A DNA stretch of 64,000 nt, taken from Marinagarivorans sp. (GTDB lineage Bacteria > Pseudomonadota > Gammaproteobacteria > Pseudomonadales > Cellvibrionaceae). Positions 8,399 through 17,775 of the stretch are shown here, one piece after another. Under the pieces are notes generated by a model. It did no database searches and had not been told where the DNA came from. It worked only from the letters and a program-made list of their open reading frames with translations. Location: contig JANQJB010000097.1 in assembly GCA_028281865.1 (NCBI GenBank), positions 1 to 64,000 on the forward strand, read 5' to 3'. Positions within the stretch are counted from its first letter, which is position 1; the number at the start of each line of letters is the position of its first letter. The position numbers and the translations under genes are program-made.

Positions 8399-8953
8399 TT
8401 AAGATGAGGGTGAGTTATTGGTATTGAGTTGATTGCCGCTCACGTGACGGCGACTTTCCTGAATAATATAACGCGCGATCTCATGTCGCATTTCGCTTAA
8501 CAACAGGTTTTCTTCCTGCGTTTTCGACAGGTTGGTTCCCGTTTCAAAATCGAAAACGCGTGTTGAAATGGCGACAGGGCTTTCGGACAAAATCATCGCA
8601 CCAGCATCTTGAGCTGTGATGTTGCGAAATTGGTAAGGGACGCTCATACGTATCTCGTATTGTGCCGCTGTACCAATGCTGGAGACTGCTACCGTGCGTT
8701 TTTCCAATTTCTCAAGACCGAGAACGAGGTGAATTTGAGCTTCCTCACTAGAAGTCACGCCAAAGTTACGCAGGTTTTCGGCAAAAATTGCAATCATTGG
8801 CGAGTAGCGGTCCTTCGCGATCACTTTTATTTCTTCTGGAAGGGGGCTATTGTTTAAACCCCGTAAATGCCAGCCGCAAGAACACAACAATGCGCAGATA
8901 ACAAAAATCAAACCTCGTTGAATAAAAATCTTGTCGGTCGTTGTCGCTTTCAC
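8399..8953 (-). CDS. lptE: LPS-assembly lipoprotein LptE
   Basis: Outer-membrane lipoprotein that plugs the LptD barrel and helps deliver lipopolysaccharide to the surface. An N-terminal hydrophobic segment ends in a lipobox LCSC with the acylated cysteine at 26, followed by GWHLRG, the characteristic start of mature LptE. The body has LVLGLEKLEKRTVAVSSIG and RVFDFETGTNLSKTQEENLLLSEMRHEIARYI, typical of the family. It sits between leuS and holA as in Pseudomonas and E. coli. Confidence 0.93.
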   Translation of the reverse strand: MKATTTDKIFIQRGLIFVICALLCSCGWHLRGLNNSPLPEEIKVIAKDRYSPMIAIFAENLRNFGVTSSEEAQIHLVLGLEKLEKRTVAVSSIGTAAQYEIRMSVPYQFRNITAQDAGAMILSESPVAISTRVFDFETGTNLSKTQEENLLLSEMRHEIARYIIQESRRHVSGNQLNTNNSPSS

Positions 8954-9015
8954 TGTAAAAAACCAAGCGTGCTAATAAATAGTTATTTGTTCGCCGAGTA
9001 AAGTATTAGTAAACA

Positions 9016-11610
9016 CTAGTTAGCGACGATATTGACAAGTTTGTTGGGTATCACAATAACTTTGCGAACTGTGCTACCGTCGATAAACTTTTGTACGTTT
9101 TCGTTTGCTAGGGCTGTTTTTTCGAGCTCGGATTTCTCCGCATCGACAGCCGCTTCGAATTTCCCGCGAACCTTGCCATTCACCTGCACTACGATGATGG
9201 TACTCGATTTTACCAATGCGTTTTCATCAAACGCGGGCCATGGTGTGTCGATCAATTGCGTTTCGTTACCCAAGGCCTGCCAGAGCTCGTGCGTAATGTG
9301 AGGCACGATTGGAGCGAGCATTAAAACCGCAGCCTCAAGCGCTTCGTGTTCAACGGCTAGACCTAGCGCAGAATTGCGATCGGCCTTTTTGTTCACGTCG
9401 TTGAGTAATTCCATCACTGCAGCGATGGCGGTGTTATAAGTTAAGCGACGGCCAAAATCATCGCTGACTTTTTTTATAGTCTCATGCGTTTTACGCCGTA
9501 ACTCGATTTGTTTTGCGTCGAGTTTACCGACAATTAATTCGCCCGGCTCGCCGGCCTGTGTGTGTTCATAAACGGCTTTCCATAATTTTTTTAAGAAGCG
9601 AAAGGCGCCTTCAACACCGGAGTCGGTCCATTCCAAGCTTTGCTCTGGCGGTGCGGCAAACATCGTGAACAAACGCACCGTATCAGCACCGTATTGAGAC
9701 ACAACTGATTGTGGGTCGACGCCATTATTTTTCGATTTAGACATTTTAATAACGCCGCCAAAATTAAGCGGTTCGCCTGTTTCAACGTGAACAGCTTTTA
9801 TCGCTTTGCCTTTTTCATCGCGCTCAATTTCGACACATTCCGGTGCAATATATTCTCGCTGGCTACCCTTGGGTTCGCGATAATATGTTTCGGCATTGAC
9901 CATGCCTTGACACAGCAGACGTTTAAATGGCTCGTTGCATTTTACCAAACCCTCGTCGCGCATTAATTTGTGAAAAAAGCGCGCGTACAGTAAATGCAAA
10001 ATGGCGTGCTCAATACCACCGACGTATTGGTCAACTGGAAGCCAATAATTGGCTTTTTCTGGGTCCAGCATTTGCTCGGCATCGGGGCAGGTATAGCGCG
10101 CGTAATACCAAGAAGACTCCATAAAGGTATCAAAGGTATCGGTTTCGCGTTCCACCTCTTGGTTTGCAAAAGTTGTTTTTCGCCAGTTGATGTCGGCTTT
10201 AATTGGCGATTGCACGCCGTCCATCTCTACGTCCTCCGGTAATAAAACAGGAAGGCGTTCGATGGGAACCGGAATTTCGCTACCGTCGGCGAGATTCAAG
10301 ATAGGAATAGGTGCTCCCCAGTAACGTTGACGCGAAACTCCCCAGTCCCGCAGGCGGTAGTTGATCGTGACTCGGCCTTTGCCGGCTGTCTCTAGCGTTT
10401 GAGCCAGTGCGTCAAAAGCTGCCTTAAAGTCGAGGCCGTCATATTCGCCGGAGTTTACAAGTATGCCTTTTTCAACAAACGCAGCTTTCTCTATGTCGAT
10501 CGACTCATTATTTTGTGGAGCAATGACCTGCTTGATTGGCAATTGATAAGTTTGCGCAAATTCGAAGTCGCGTTGGTCATGAGCGGGCACAGCCATAACA
10601 GCGCCAGAACCGTAATCCATCAAAACATAGTTTGCGAGCCAAACAGGAACGCGTTCACCCGTAATTGGGTGTATCGCTTTTATGCCTGTGTCGATGCCAA
10701 GTTTTTCCATGTTGGCCATATCGGCTTCAGCTACAGTTTGCTGTTTGCACGCATCAATAAAGTCCGCAATTTTTTTATCGGTTTTAGCGAGTTCCAGTGC
10801 TATGGGATGCTGGGCTGCCAAGCTGACATAGGTCACGCCCATCAATGTATCTGGCCGCGTCGTATAGACTTCGAAAGACTGCTCAGCTGCAACCGGTGTC
10901 ACCAAATCGAAGCGCATTGTGATACCGCGGCTCTTGCCGATCCAGTTGCGCTGCATGGTTTTAACTTTTTCAGGCCAAGCATCAAGCTCTTCGAGTTCGC
11001 TGAGTAGCTCATCAGCGTAGTCTGTAATACGAATAAACCACTGTGGAATCTCTTTGCGCTCGACAATTGTGCCGCAACGCCAACAGCCACCTTCGACCAC
11101 TTGCTCATTAGCGAGCACTGTTAGGTCATGGGGGCACCAATTAACAGCGGCAACCTTCTTGTAGGCGATGCCTTTTTCATAAAGCTTGGTGAAAAACCAT
11201 TGCTCCCACTTGTAATAATCCGGTTTGCAAGTTGTCAGCTCGCGTGACCACGCAAAGCCAAAACCGAGCTCATTTAACTGTCTGCGCATGTAGTCGGTGT
11301 TTGCGTAAGTCCAGGTGGCCGGAGCCGTATTGTGTTTTAGCGCGGCGTTTTCTGCCGGTAGACCAAAGGCGTCCCAGCCCATGGGGTGAAGGACATTTTT
11401 GCCCTGCATGCGCTGAAATCGTGCAATGACATCGGTAATCGTGTAATTACGCACATGCCCCATGTGCAGCCGACCACTGGGGTAAGGGAACATCGCCAAG
11501 CAGTAATATTTTTCTTTGCTTGTGTCTTCCTCGACTTCGAAGCAACGGTTTTCAGCCCAAAACGTTTGAATTTTGCTTTCGATGTCTGCGGGTGAGTAGG
11601 TTTCTTTCAT
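9016..11610 (-). CDS. leuS: Leucyl-tRNA synthetase
   Basis: Class I aminoacyl-tRNA synthetase charging tRNA-Leu, full length at 864 residues. The HIGH motif appears as [15 protein letters not shown] near residue 43 and the KMSKS loop as [12 protein letters not shown]. The CP1 editing domain with TTRPDTLMG and the conserved [13 protein letters not shown] insert are present. First gene of the leuS-lptE-holA block on the minus strand. Its upstream region holds an unusual set of hairpins (11665-11914) that would fall in the 5' leader if transcription starts beyond them. Confidence 0.98.
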   Translation of the reverse strand: MKETYSPADIESKIQTFWAENRCFEVEEDTSKEKYYCLAMFPYPSGRLHMGHVRNYTITDVIARFQRMQGKNVLHPMGWDAFGLPAENAALKHNTAPATWTYANTDYMRRQLNELGFGFAWSRELTTCKPDYYKWEQWFFTKLYEKGIAYKKVAAVNWCPHDLTVLANEQVVEGGCWRCGTIVERKEIPQWFIRITDYADELLSELEELDAWPEKVKTMQRNWIGKSRGITMRFDLVTPVAAEQSFEVYTTRPDTLMGVTYVSLAAQHPIALELAKTDKKIADFIDACKQQTVAEADMANMEKLGIDTGIKAIHPITGERVPVWLANYVLMDYGSGAVMAVPAHDQRDFEFAQTYQLPIKQVIAPQNNESIDIEKAAFVEKGILVNSGEYDGLDFKAAFDALAQTLETAGKGRVTINYRLRDWGVSRQRYWGAPIPILNLADGSEIPVPIERLPVLLPEDVEMDGVQSPIKADINWRKTTFANQEVERETDTFDTFMESSWYYARYTCPDAEQMLDPEKANYWLPVDQYVGGIEHAILHLLYARFFHKLMRDEGLVKCNEPFKRLLCQGMVNAETYYREPKGSQREYIAPECVEIERDEKGKAIKAVHVETGEPLNFGGVIKMSKSKNNGVDPQSVVSQYGADTVRLFTMFAAPPEQSLEWTDSGVEGAFRFLKKLWKAVYEHTQAGEPGELIVGKLDAKQIELRRKTHETIKKVSDDFGRRLTYNTAIAAVMELLNDVNKKADRNSALGLAVEHEALEAAVLMLAPIVPHITHELWQALGNETQLIDTPWPAFDENALVKSSTIIVVQVNGKVRGKFEAAVDAEKSELEKTALANENVQKFIDGSTVRKVIVIPNKLVNIVAN

Positions 11611-12092
11611 AGTGGCGATAAATCTGTTTCCAATTGACTTTGATAATAGGCGGTTCCAAATCTCGTGAAAACCGGCACTAAAAACGGACCATTGTAACTC
11701 AGCCGGAGCTTACAGTGTTACCGGTCTTCACGTCAGTTATATTATTAACCCGGCAATTAAACCGATCGTCCTATTGATTTAATTGCCGCCGCTGAAATAC
11801 TGACGAAAATGGGCGTATTTTCTGGTATTTCAGCGGCTTGCATTGCCATTCTGGCAATGTCGGCGTGTCCCTACGCCGCGTATTAACTCGACAATAATTA
11901 TCGTCGAGTTAATAGTGGACAAAGTAGCACAATCGCCTTAACTTAACGCCCAAGATTGGTGAATGGCATACTGCTTGCTGAGCTAGCTTACGAACTGCTA
12001 GTCGGTTTTGAGTTGAAACACCCGTATCAACGAGGCGGCTTGGCAGCTTAAGTTCGTATTTAGAGTTTGGAATTATTGGGAAAAGTTAGCGA
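11611..12092. other. Gene-free spacer between divergent leuS and NIT-domain genes
   Basis: A 480-base divergent spacer. About half is occupied by consecutive inverted repeats (separate entry). The part nearest the NIT-domain gene (11915-12092) has no clear feature beyond a modest A/T bias. No coding frame longer than trivial is supported on either strand. Confidence 0.6.
11665..11914. repeat. Cluster of about six back-to-back inverted repeats
   Basis: Consecutive hairpins fill 250 bases. (1) 11665-11675 with 11721-11731, 10 of 11 pairs, the mismatch becoming G-U in minus-strand RNA, with inner pairing CACT/AGTG and GTAACTC/GAGCTTAC. (2) 11751-11761 with 11778-11788, 11 perfect pairs. (3) 11788-11800 with 11825-11837, 13 perfect pairs, enclosing GAAAAT/ATTTTC. 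(4) 11841-11848 with 11852-11859, 8 pairs, loop TTC. (5) 11861-11866 with 11873-11878, 6 pairs. (6) 11881-11892 with 11903-11914, 12 perfect pairs around an A/T palindrome. The arms are unrelated to one another, so these are not copies of one repeat. Hairpins 2 and 3 abut with no spacer. It could be a structured leader of leuS, a non-coding RNA or protein-binding sites. Confidence 0.8.
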
Positions 12093-13091
12093 GTGAGCCC
12101 TGAACATTTAAAGATGAGTAGTCGACAGCCGTTTCATGCTTTGGATTTGAAGCCCGACTCCATAGCGAATTCTCCTTCGGGCCCGTTTCATGTGTTTTGC
12201 GAAGAATATGGGAAGCGTCAAAATGCATTAAATTTGATCAAATTGCTGCATCAGCTCGCCAAAACGGTGCAGCGACACCGCGGTATGAGCATGGCGCTTT
12301 TGGCCGGTAGTACTTTTTTTGAAGGTGACTTCAAAAAACTGCAGTTGGAAATGGAAATGCGCCTAAAACTGCTCGAAGTGTTTGCGGCTAAAGCAGGCGA
12401 GTTACTGACTGATCGTGACCGTGAGAATCTCCACAGTGCCTGGATGACTGTATGCGCTGATTGGCAAGATGACGATGTTGTCGATAATTTTGAGTTTCAC
12501 TCTCATTTTATAGAACAACTTCATGCGATGGTTACTCGCTTAGCGAAAAACCTTGAAAACCCGATTTCGGTGGTTGTCAGTGAAAAGTTCGATACGTCGT
12601 TCGCGGGCGAACCGGGACTCGATTACCCCCAGGTGTTCAAGCACATCGAGCTTTTAAGTTTCTTATCGCGCGAATTGCCGGCAATGGTCGAGCAAATTGC
12701 GCGTATCCGTGGCCTTTCAACTTATGCAGCGGCGAAAGGGCACTGCGATCCCCATCTAGCGAATAAATTGCGATTTGCTATTTCGTGCGGACGTGAACAA
12801 AACGAAAAAATTCGGCCGCAGGCGAAGCGACTGCAAGACATCATTACAGAACTGACTCAACCTCTATCGTCGATCAAGGAATACGAATTAAAATTGCTCT
12901 TTTTGCTCGAGATGGTTGAACGCGATGTGCTCTCCGGCAGCATTATTTCGGCTTCTAGCCATCAGTTGTTTAAGCTTGCAACCGACATTATCGACGTTTA
13001 TTTGGACGTGGTTGAGCATGGCTGGTCGTTGATGCAGAAATGGCAGGAAGACGATATGGAGCAGTGGTTGGCGTCCAGCAGCGGTAAATAA
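12093..13091 (+). CDS. Soluble NIT-domain-like helical protein
   Basis: A 332-residue, all-helical protein without signal peptide or membrane segment. Two stretches resemble the halves of the nitrate/nitrite-sensing (NIT) domain: LAKTVQRHRGMSMALLAG (about 52-69) and VEQIARIRGLSTYAAAKG (about 204-221), both having the xxxxRGxS pattern. NIT domains are normally the periplasmic sensor part of chemoreceptors or kinases; here no output domain follows, so the signal partner is unknown. The start could be GTG at 12093 or ATG at 12114; neither has a strong ribosome binding site. Downstream it is convergent with the DUF6279 gene. Confidence 0.65.
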   Translation: MSPEHLKMSSRQPFHALDLKPDSIANSPSGPFHVFCEEYGKRQNALNLIKLLHQLAKTVQRHRGMSMALLAGSTFFEGDFKKLQLEMEMRLKLLEVFAAKAGELLTDRDRENLHSAWMTVCADWQDDDVVDNFEFHSHFIEQLHAMVTRLAKNLENPISVVVSEKFDTSFAGEPGLDYPQVFKHIELLSFLSRELPAMVEQIARIRGLSTYAAAKGHCDPHLANKLRFAISCGREQNEKIRPQAKRLQDIITELTQPLSSIKEYELKLLFLLEMVERDVLSGSIISASSHQLFKLATDIIDVYLDVVEHGWSLMQKWQEDDMEQWLASSSGK

Positions 13092-13132
13092 ACAAATAAA
13101 TCGCTAGCACACCAGAAATTCATTGGCATTAT

Positions 13133-14005
13133 TCAGTTTTGCCCTAGCTCTTCAAAATCTTGCGCTAATTTGGATAAACGGTTAACGATTTTTTTGTTTT
13201 GGATTGGACTACGGCGGTTAATCAGTCGAGCGAGAAGATGCAAAGTAATGTCCTGATTATAGCGGACACGCTTTTGTAATTCGGGGTGCCAATCGTCAAT
13301 CGTATAGAAAAATACGCTATCGAGGCCCTGTTTAAGCTGCGCTTTGTTTTGGCGATTAGTCAAAATATTTTGAAAATTTTGTGCCCAACGTTCTTGCTCT
13401 GCAAGCGTCAGCTCTCCCGTCAGTTGTATGACTTCGCTCCACTCTTGAATCCAGTTGTTTTGTTCTTTTGTCAATTTTCCGAACCAGGGTTTTAAGTCCT
13501 GCTTAAATCTCTTAACGTGAAGAGCGCGTTGCTTTTCTATTGTTGGATTAACAAACTTTGCTTTGAATTTTTCGCGTTCTTTTTGGAGTTTATTGGCTAG
13601 TTGTGCGACTTGTTTATCGGATAGAGTTTGTATGAGTGAAACTGAATTTGGAACAATTTGTTTTATCGATTCATCGACAAAAAACTGTATTTTGTCCGAC
13701 TCCTCTTTTAATTTGTCAGCGGTAACTTGTTCCTTCAAAATAAAGCTCATTAATCCGCGAAGATAATTAGCGTAAATCGGTAGCTGAGTTTTGCGGTGCC
13801 AAAGATGAAATTCATCAATGGCAACTCGAGTGAATTTTTTTTGTGTCTGTGTAAATTTAACGTAGCGGTTCAACTCCCGTTGAATCGCCCAGTCAAGAAA
13901 ATTATAACTAAATTTAGTTGAGCAGCTCGTTAGGCTTATACAAAATAGGCTGACTATCGCTAAGCGACTATACGTTGAACCGAAAGTGGATAACATCGCC
14001 GTCAA
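13133..14005 (-). CDS. DUF6279-family lipoprotein
   Basis: Predicted lipoprotein of unknown function with hydrophobic signal [14 protein letters not shown], lipidated cysteine at 28, then [18 protein letters not shown], a sequence typical of DUF6279 proteins in which a helical, basic and glutamine-rich body follows the anchor. Rich in paired helices ([31 protein letters not shown]). Its start overlaps the end of ychF by 38 bases if the first ATG is used; the ATG at codon 4 would shorten the overlap. It is likely co-transcribed with ychF. Confidence 0.75.
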   Translation of the reverse strand: MTAMLSTFGSTYSRLAIVSLFCISLTSCSTKFSYNFLDWAIQRELNRYVKFTQTQKKFTRVAIDEFHLWHRKTQLPIYANYLRGLMSFILKEQVTADKLKEESDKIQFFVDESIKQIVPNSVSLIQTLSDKQVAQLANKLQKEREKFKAKFVNPTIEKQRALHVKRFKQDLKPWFGKLTKEQNNWIQEWSEVIQLTGELTLAEQERWAQNFQNILTNRQNKAQLKQGLDSVFFYTIDDWHPELQKRVRYNQDITLHLLARLINRRSPIQNKKIVNRLSKLAQDFEELGQN

Positions 14006-15059
14006 CCACGGTGTAGTCTTTGCCTTCTAAACGCCATTTTCCGGCTTCCTTAGCACCTTGTTCGCCTTTGAAATTGACAAAATCTTCGTAGGCGATAACT
14101 TCCGCGCGTATAAAACCTTTCTCGAAGTCAGTATGAATTTTCCCAGCCGCTTGCGGCGCAGTTGCATTTAGCGGAATGGTCCAGGCTCTCACTTCCTTAA
14201 CGCCAGCAGTGAAATAAGTGTGCAGTCCCAGCAATTCGTAGCCAGCGCGAATTACACGATTTAAGCCGGGTTCTTCCATTCCGATATCGGCAAGAAATTC
14301 GCTTTTTTCGTCGTCCTCTAATTCTGCAATTTCGCTTTCGAGCTTATTGCAAATGGGTACTACAACGGCTTTTTCGGCTGCAGCGATTTTCTTCACTACG
14401 TCTAAATGCGGGTTGTCGTCGAAACCGTCTTCCTGCACGTTAGCAATGTACATCGTTGGCTTTGTTGTCAATAAATTTAAAGGTTTTAATGCCGCGAGCT
14501 TATCCGCATCTAATTCTAGCGAGCGCAACGCATTTGCCTCATTTAAATACGGTAGTATTTCCTCTAACAACGCTTTCATTTTAATTGCGTCTTTATCTTG
14601 GCCTTTGGCTAGTTTGCTGTAACGTTGTAGTGCTTTTTCGGCGGTTTCGAGATCGGCCAAGGCTAATTCAGTATTTATTGTTTCGATATCATTTTGCGGA
14701 TTTATCGTATTGTCGACATGGATAACATTGTCGTCTTCAAAGCAACGTACGACGTGAGCGATAGCTTCTGTTTCACGAATGTTAGCTAAGAACTGATTGC
14801 CCAAGCCTTCGCCTTTTGATGCGCCCGCGACGAGACCGGCAATGTCGACAAATTCCATTGTGGCAGGAATCGTTTTTTCCGGACTGACGATTTCGACAAT
14901 TGCATTAATACGCGCATCGGGTACTGACACGATGCCTGAATTAGGCTCGATAGTACAAAACGGGAAGTTCTCCGCATCGATTCCCGCTTGTGTAAGTGCA
15001 TTAAAAAGGGTGGATTTACCCACGTTGGGCAAACCGACAATTCCGCATTTAAATCCCAT
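13968..15059 (-). CDS. ychF: Obg-like ATPase YchF
   Basis: Universally conserved P-loop ATPase that binds ribosomes and takes part in the oxidative-stress response. GLPNVGKST at 9-17 is the Walker A motif, with [22 protein letters not shown] as the switch/G3 region and the TGS-like C-terminal domain ending [13 protein letters not shown]. Its 363 residues fit the family. It follows pth, an arrangement shared with E. coli and Pseudomonas. Confidence 0.97.
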   Translation of the reverse strand: MGFKCGIVGLPNVGKSTLFNALTQAGIDAENFPFCTIEPNSGIVSVPDARINAIVEIVSPEKTIPATMEFVDIAGLVAGASKGEGLGNQFLANIRETEAIAHVVRCFEDDNVIHVDNTINPQNDIETINTELALADLETAEKALQRYSKLAKGQDKDAIKMKALLEEILPYLNEANALRSLELDADKLAALKPLNLLTTKPTMYIANVQEDGFDDNPHLDVVKKIAAAEKAVVVPICNKLESEIAELEDDEKSEFLADIGMEEPGLNRVIRAGYELLGLHTYFTAGVKEVRAWTIPLNATAPQAAGKIHTDFEKGFIRAEVIAYEDFVNFKGEQGAKEAGKWRLEGKDYTVVDGDVIHFRFNV

Positions 15060-15098
15060 GAATTTGATTACCTAGTAATAAGTTCTGCTTTGTGGTTT

Positions 15099-15683
15099 TT
15101 ATGTTTTTGAATGCAATTCGTGCATCGCTTTTTCCCAATTGCCGGCCACAATATCATCAATGCAATCGAGCGAGTAGCGAATCGCGTCGTCAATTTTCGT
15201 TTGCTCGTCACTCGGGGCTTTCTTTAATACGTAATTTGATACCAGTTTTGCATCGCCGGGGTGACCAATACCTAAGCGCAATCGGGCGAAATTTTTGTTG
15301 TTACCAAGTGCTTTGATAGTATCGCGAAGACCATTATGACCGCCGGGGCCGCCGCCGCGTTTTAATCGGGCCGCGCCCACGGGAATATCGAGTTCGTCGT
15401 GAACAACGAGAATTTCTTCGGGTTTGAATTTATAGAACTGGCTCATAGCGCCGATAGCTTTGCCGCTTAAATTCATAAACGTGGACGGAATTGCAAGGCG
15501 CACGTCGTTTCCTGCTATAGATGCACGTGAGCTTGAAGCAAAAAATTTTGGCGTATCGGTAAGTTGCGCTTGCAAAGAATAACTTAGTGCTGCGACAAAA
15601 TTAGCACCGGCATTATGGCGGGTGTTTTCGTATTCACGCCCTGGGTTGCCCAAGCCAACAATAAGTTTGATTGTCGGTTCCAT
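15099..15683 (-). CDS. pth: Peptidyl-tRNA hydrolase
   Basis: Releases tRNA from peptidyl-tRNA that dropped off the ribosome. The family motifs are present: VGLGNPGREYENTRHNAG, with N13 and catalytic H23, VVHDELDIPVG with the active-site aspartate, and GGGPGGHNGLRD. 194 residues is normal. It lies between rplY and ychF in the usual order. Confidence 0.97.
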   Translation of the reverse strand: MEPTIKLIVGLGNPGREYENTRHNAGANFVAALSYSLQAQLTDTPKFFASSSRASIAGNDVRLAIPSTFMNLSGKAIGAMSQFYKFKPEEILVVHDELDIPVGAARLKRGGGPGGHNGLRDTIKALGNNKNFARLRLGIGHPGDAKLVSNYVLKKAPSDEQTKIDDAIRYSLDCIDDIVAGNWEKAMHELHSKT

Positions 15684-15743
15684 ATACTCCCAGCCTTGTC
15701 TTTCAATTTGTGTGCAAGTTGTCCATCCTTGGACTCAGAGCGT

Positions 15744-16385
15744 TTATTCTTCTTCTGGAGGTGCTGACGCTTCTTCTTCCTCGTCGTCCGCTGCGCTGCC
15801 TTTAGGCTTGTTGATCGCAGCGACAGGCAGGTCGTGGTCTGAGCCGTGTTGCAGTGCGATGGATTCAACACCTTCGGGAAGTTTGATATCCGAGATATGA
15901 ATGACGGTTCCCACTTCGGCTTCACCCAAATCCACTTCAATAAATTCGGGTATATCTTTAGGCAAACAGCTAACTTCAATTTGCGTCATGCTATGTGAAA
16001 CTAATCCGCCACCGAGTTTTACGCCCGGAGAGCTCGCTTCATTAATAAAATGCAATGGCACATTGAGTGTGAGCTTTTTCGACGGGTCAATGCGAAGAAA
16101 GTCGACGTGTAAAATTTGCTCTTTAGCCGGATGGCGTTGCAAATCTTTTAAAATCACGTTTTCGCTCGCTTTATCGATGTTGAGCGTAATAATGTGAGAA
16201 TAAAACGCCTCTTGCTCAAGGTGCTTAATCAGCTCTTTATGCTCGACGGTGATGTTTTGTGGGTCTTTATCTCCACCATAAACAATGGCGGGGACTCCAC
16301 CTTCAAGGCGACGCAGGCGGCGGCTCGCACCTTTCCCAACGTCTTCTCGCGCTTTCGCACCGAGTGTAAAATCTTCTGCAGACAT
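15744..16385 (-). CDS. rplY: 50S ribosomal protein L25 (Ctc form)
   Basis: The long Ctc-type L25, which binds 5S rRNA: an N-terminal L25 domain (FTLGAKAREDVGKGASRRLRRLEGGVPAIVYGG) and a C-terminal beta domain with VPLHFINEASSPGVKLGGG and a glutamate-rich end. I chose the ATG at 16383-16385 because AGAGGA sits just upstream and the family starts there; an in-frame ATG 66 bases further out would add an unlikely N-terminus. Lies between prs and pth as in Pseudomonas. Confidence 0.95.
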   Translation of the reverse strand: MSAEDFTLGAKAREDVGKGASRRLRRLEGGVPAIVYGGDKDPQNITVEHKELIKHLEQEAFYSHIITLNIDKASENVILKDLQRHPAKEQILHVDFLRIDPSKKLTLNVPLHFINEASSPGVKLGGGLVSHSMTQIEVSCLPKDIPEFIEVDLGEAEVGTVIHISDIKLPEGVESIALQHGSDHDLPVAAINKPKGSAADDEEEEASAPPEEE

Positions 16386-16512
16386 CGTATTGTCCTCTTT
16401 AATTAAACGACTTAAATTAATAACTTGAAATTCCGCGACCAGAAATCTCAAGGGTTAATAAAACTGCGCCAATTCATTTGTTGCAGTAAGTTAGTTTGGG
16501 TCTTGCGACCTT

Positions 16513-16534
16513 TTTGACTTATCCGTTAGTCAAA
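16513..16534. promoter_or_regulatory. Small inverted repeat upstream of rplY
   Basis: TTTGACT at 16513-16519 and AGTCAAA at 16528-16534 are a perfect seven-base inverted repeat with an eight-base loop, about 130 bases before the rplY start. It could be an operator or part of a terminator for prs. No T-run follows on the minus strand. Confidence 0.3.
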
Positions 16535-16574
16535 TGGAAAAATCTTAACTCAGATATTACTTTTTTTCGGGCCC

Positions 16575-16688
16575 GTTTCTGAACCGTCGGGGCTTTTTTT
16601 CGGATCACCGTAAACCCGTCCCTGGGGGTTCTGTCAAAATCGTCCACGATTTTTACAGTCCGAAAAAAAGCCCCGACGGTCCAGAAAC
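16575..16688. repeat. Palindromic intergenic repeat, copy 1
   Basis: An inverted repeat with 30-base outer arms (16575-16604 with 16659-16688, one mismatch). Inside lie a conserved core at 16608-16631 (CCGTAAACCC, then TCC, then TGGGGG) and a second hairpin with AAAATCG/CGATTTT arms around TCCA. Copy 2 at 46030-46141 has the same core with 21 of 24 bases identical, but outer and inner arms of unrelated sequence. The outer arms here contain GGGGCTTTTTTT, which resembles half of a terminator. It starts 14 bases after the prs stop, so it may act as the prs terminator or may have entered one. Confidence 0.85.
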
Positions 16689-16701
16689 TCTGTGCCAAAT
16701 T

Positions 16702-17643
16702 CTAACTAAACATCGCACTAAGCGACTCTTCATTACTGATTCGCCTCATCGCTTCCGCAAGCAGTGTCGACAACGTCAGAACACGAATATTCGGTAATTT
16801 CTGCGTTTCTTTATTGAGTGGTATAGAGTCCGTCACTACTAATTCATCAATGGCAGATTTGCGCAAGCGTTCAATTGCAGGTCCCGATAAAACGGGGTGC
16901 GTGCAGTAGCCAACGACTTTTTTCGCGCCGTGTTGTTTCAGTGCGTCAGCGGCGTGTGTCAGTGTTCCCGCAGTATCGATCATGTCGTCTACGAGTAAGC
17001 AAGTACGATTTTCCACTTCACCAATGATGTTCATGATCTCCGCCACATTGGCAGTGGGGCGGCGTTTGTCGATGATGGCGAGGTCGATGCCCAGTTGTTT
17101 TGCCACTGCGCGCGCGCGCACAACGCCGCCGATGTCGGGTGAAACGACAATTAAATCTTTAAAATTTTGTTTTTCAATATCAGTGAGCAACACAGGGGAG
17201 CCGTAGACGTTGTCAACGGGCACATCAAAAAAGCCTTGAATCTGCTCGGAGTGTAAGTCGAGTGTGAGTAGGCGGTCGATGCCGACGGTCGTCATCATAT
17301 CGGCGACGACTTTGGCGCTGATCGGCACACGTGCCGAACGTACGCGACGGTCTTGACGCGCGTAGCCAAAATAGGGAACGACAGCGGTAATTCGGCCTGC
17401 GGATGCGCGATGCAGTGCATCGACCATAAACAGTAGCTCAAGTATGTGGTCGTTAGTGGGAGCGCAAGTTGATTGCAGCACGAACACGTCGCGACCACGC
17501 ACGTTTTCGTTGATCTCGACCGAAATTTCGCCATCAGAAAATTGCGATATAGTGGCATCGCCAATAGGAACGCTTAGTTTATCCGCAACTTTCTTGGCTA
17601 GTTGTGGGTTAGCGTTGCCGGTAAAAACCATTAAATCGGCCAC
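16702..17643 (-). CDS. prs: Ribose-phosphate pyrophosphokinase
   Basis: Makes PRPP from ribose 5-phosphate and ATP for nucleotide, histidine and tryptophan synthesis. Class I features: [17 protein letters not shown], the [12 protein letters not shown] metal/ATP region, the [11 protein letters not shown] flexible loop region and [13 protein letters not shown], the PRPP-binding loop. 313 residues is normal. Immediately downstream of the tRNA-Gln and ispE on the same strand. Confidence 0.98.
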   Translation of the reverse strand: MADLMVFTGNANPQLAKKVADKLSVPIGDATISQFSDGEISVEINENVRGRDVFVLQSTCAPTNDHILELLFMVDALHRASAGRITAVVPYFGYARQDRRVRSARVPISAKVVADMMTTVGIDRLLTLDLHSEQIQGFFDVPVDNVYGSPVLLTDIEKQNFKDLIVVSPDIGGVVRARAVAKQLGIDLAIIDKRRPTANVAEIMNIIGEVENRTCLLVDDMIDTAGTLTHAADALKQHGAKKVVGYCTHPVLSGPAIERLRKSAIDELVVTDSIPLNKETQKLPNIRVLTLSTLLAEAMRRISNEESLSAMFS

Positions 17644-17694
17644 TATTTATCCTCAAGCTTGCTTATGTTTATTCGGTCGAGAGAGGGGACAAGT

Positions 17695-17769
17695 TGGCTG
17701 GGGTGGAAGGATTCGAACCTTCGCATGACGGGATCAAAACCCGCTGCCTTACCGCTTGGCTACACCCCA
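17695..17769 (-). tRNA. tRNA-Gln (anticodon TTG)
   Basis: The minus strand reads TGGGGTGTAGCCAAGCGG at its 5' end and closes with GGTTCGAATCC and CCCCAGCCA, so CCA is encoded. The acceptor stem pairs TGGGGTG with CACCCCA apart from the usual end, the anticodon stem is GCGGG/CCCGT and the loop TTTTGAT places TTG at the anticodon. It lies between ispE and prs as in Pseudomonas relatives and is probably cut from their shared transcript. Confidence 0.97.
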
Positions 17770-17775
17770 ATAATT

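Noticed and set aside
10399-11007. 202-residue open frame on the plus strand
   Set aside because: It is antisense to leuS, has no family features and arises from the codon bias of the opposite strand.
11665-11914. Integron attC sites or a T-box leader
   Set aside because: No RYYYAAC/GTTRRRY core pairs are found, no cassette genes lie nearby, and T-box leaders are not expected in Gammaproteobacteria; no leucine-rich leader peptide was found.
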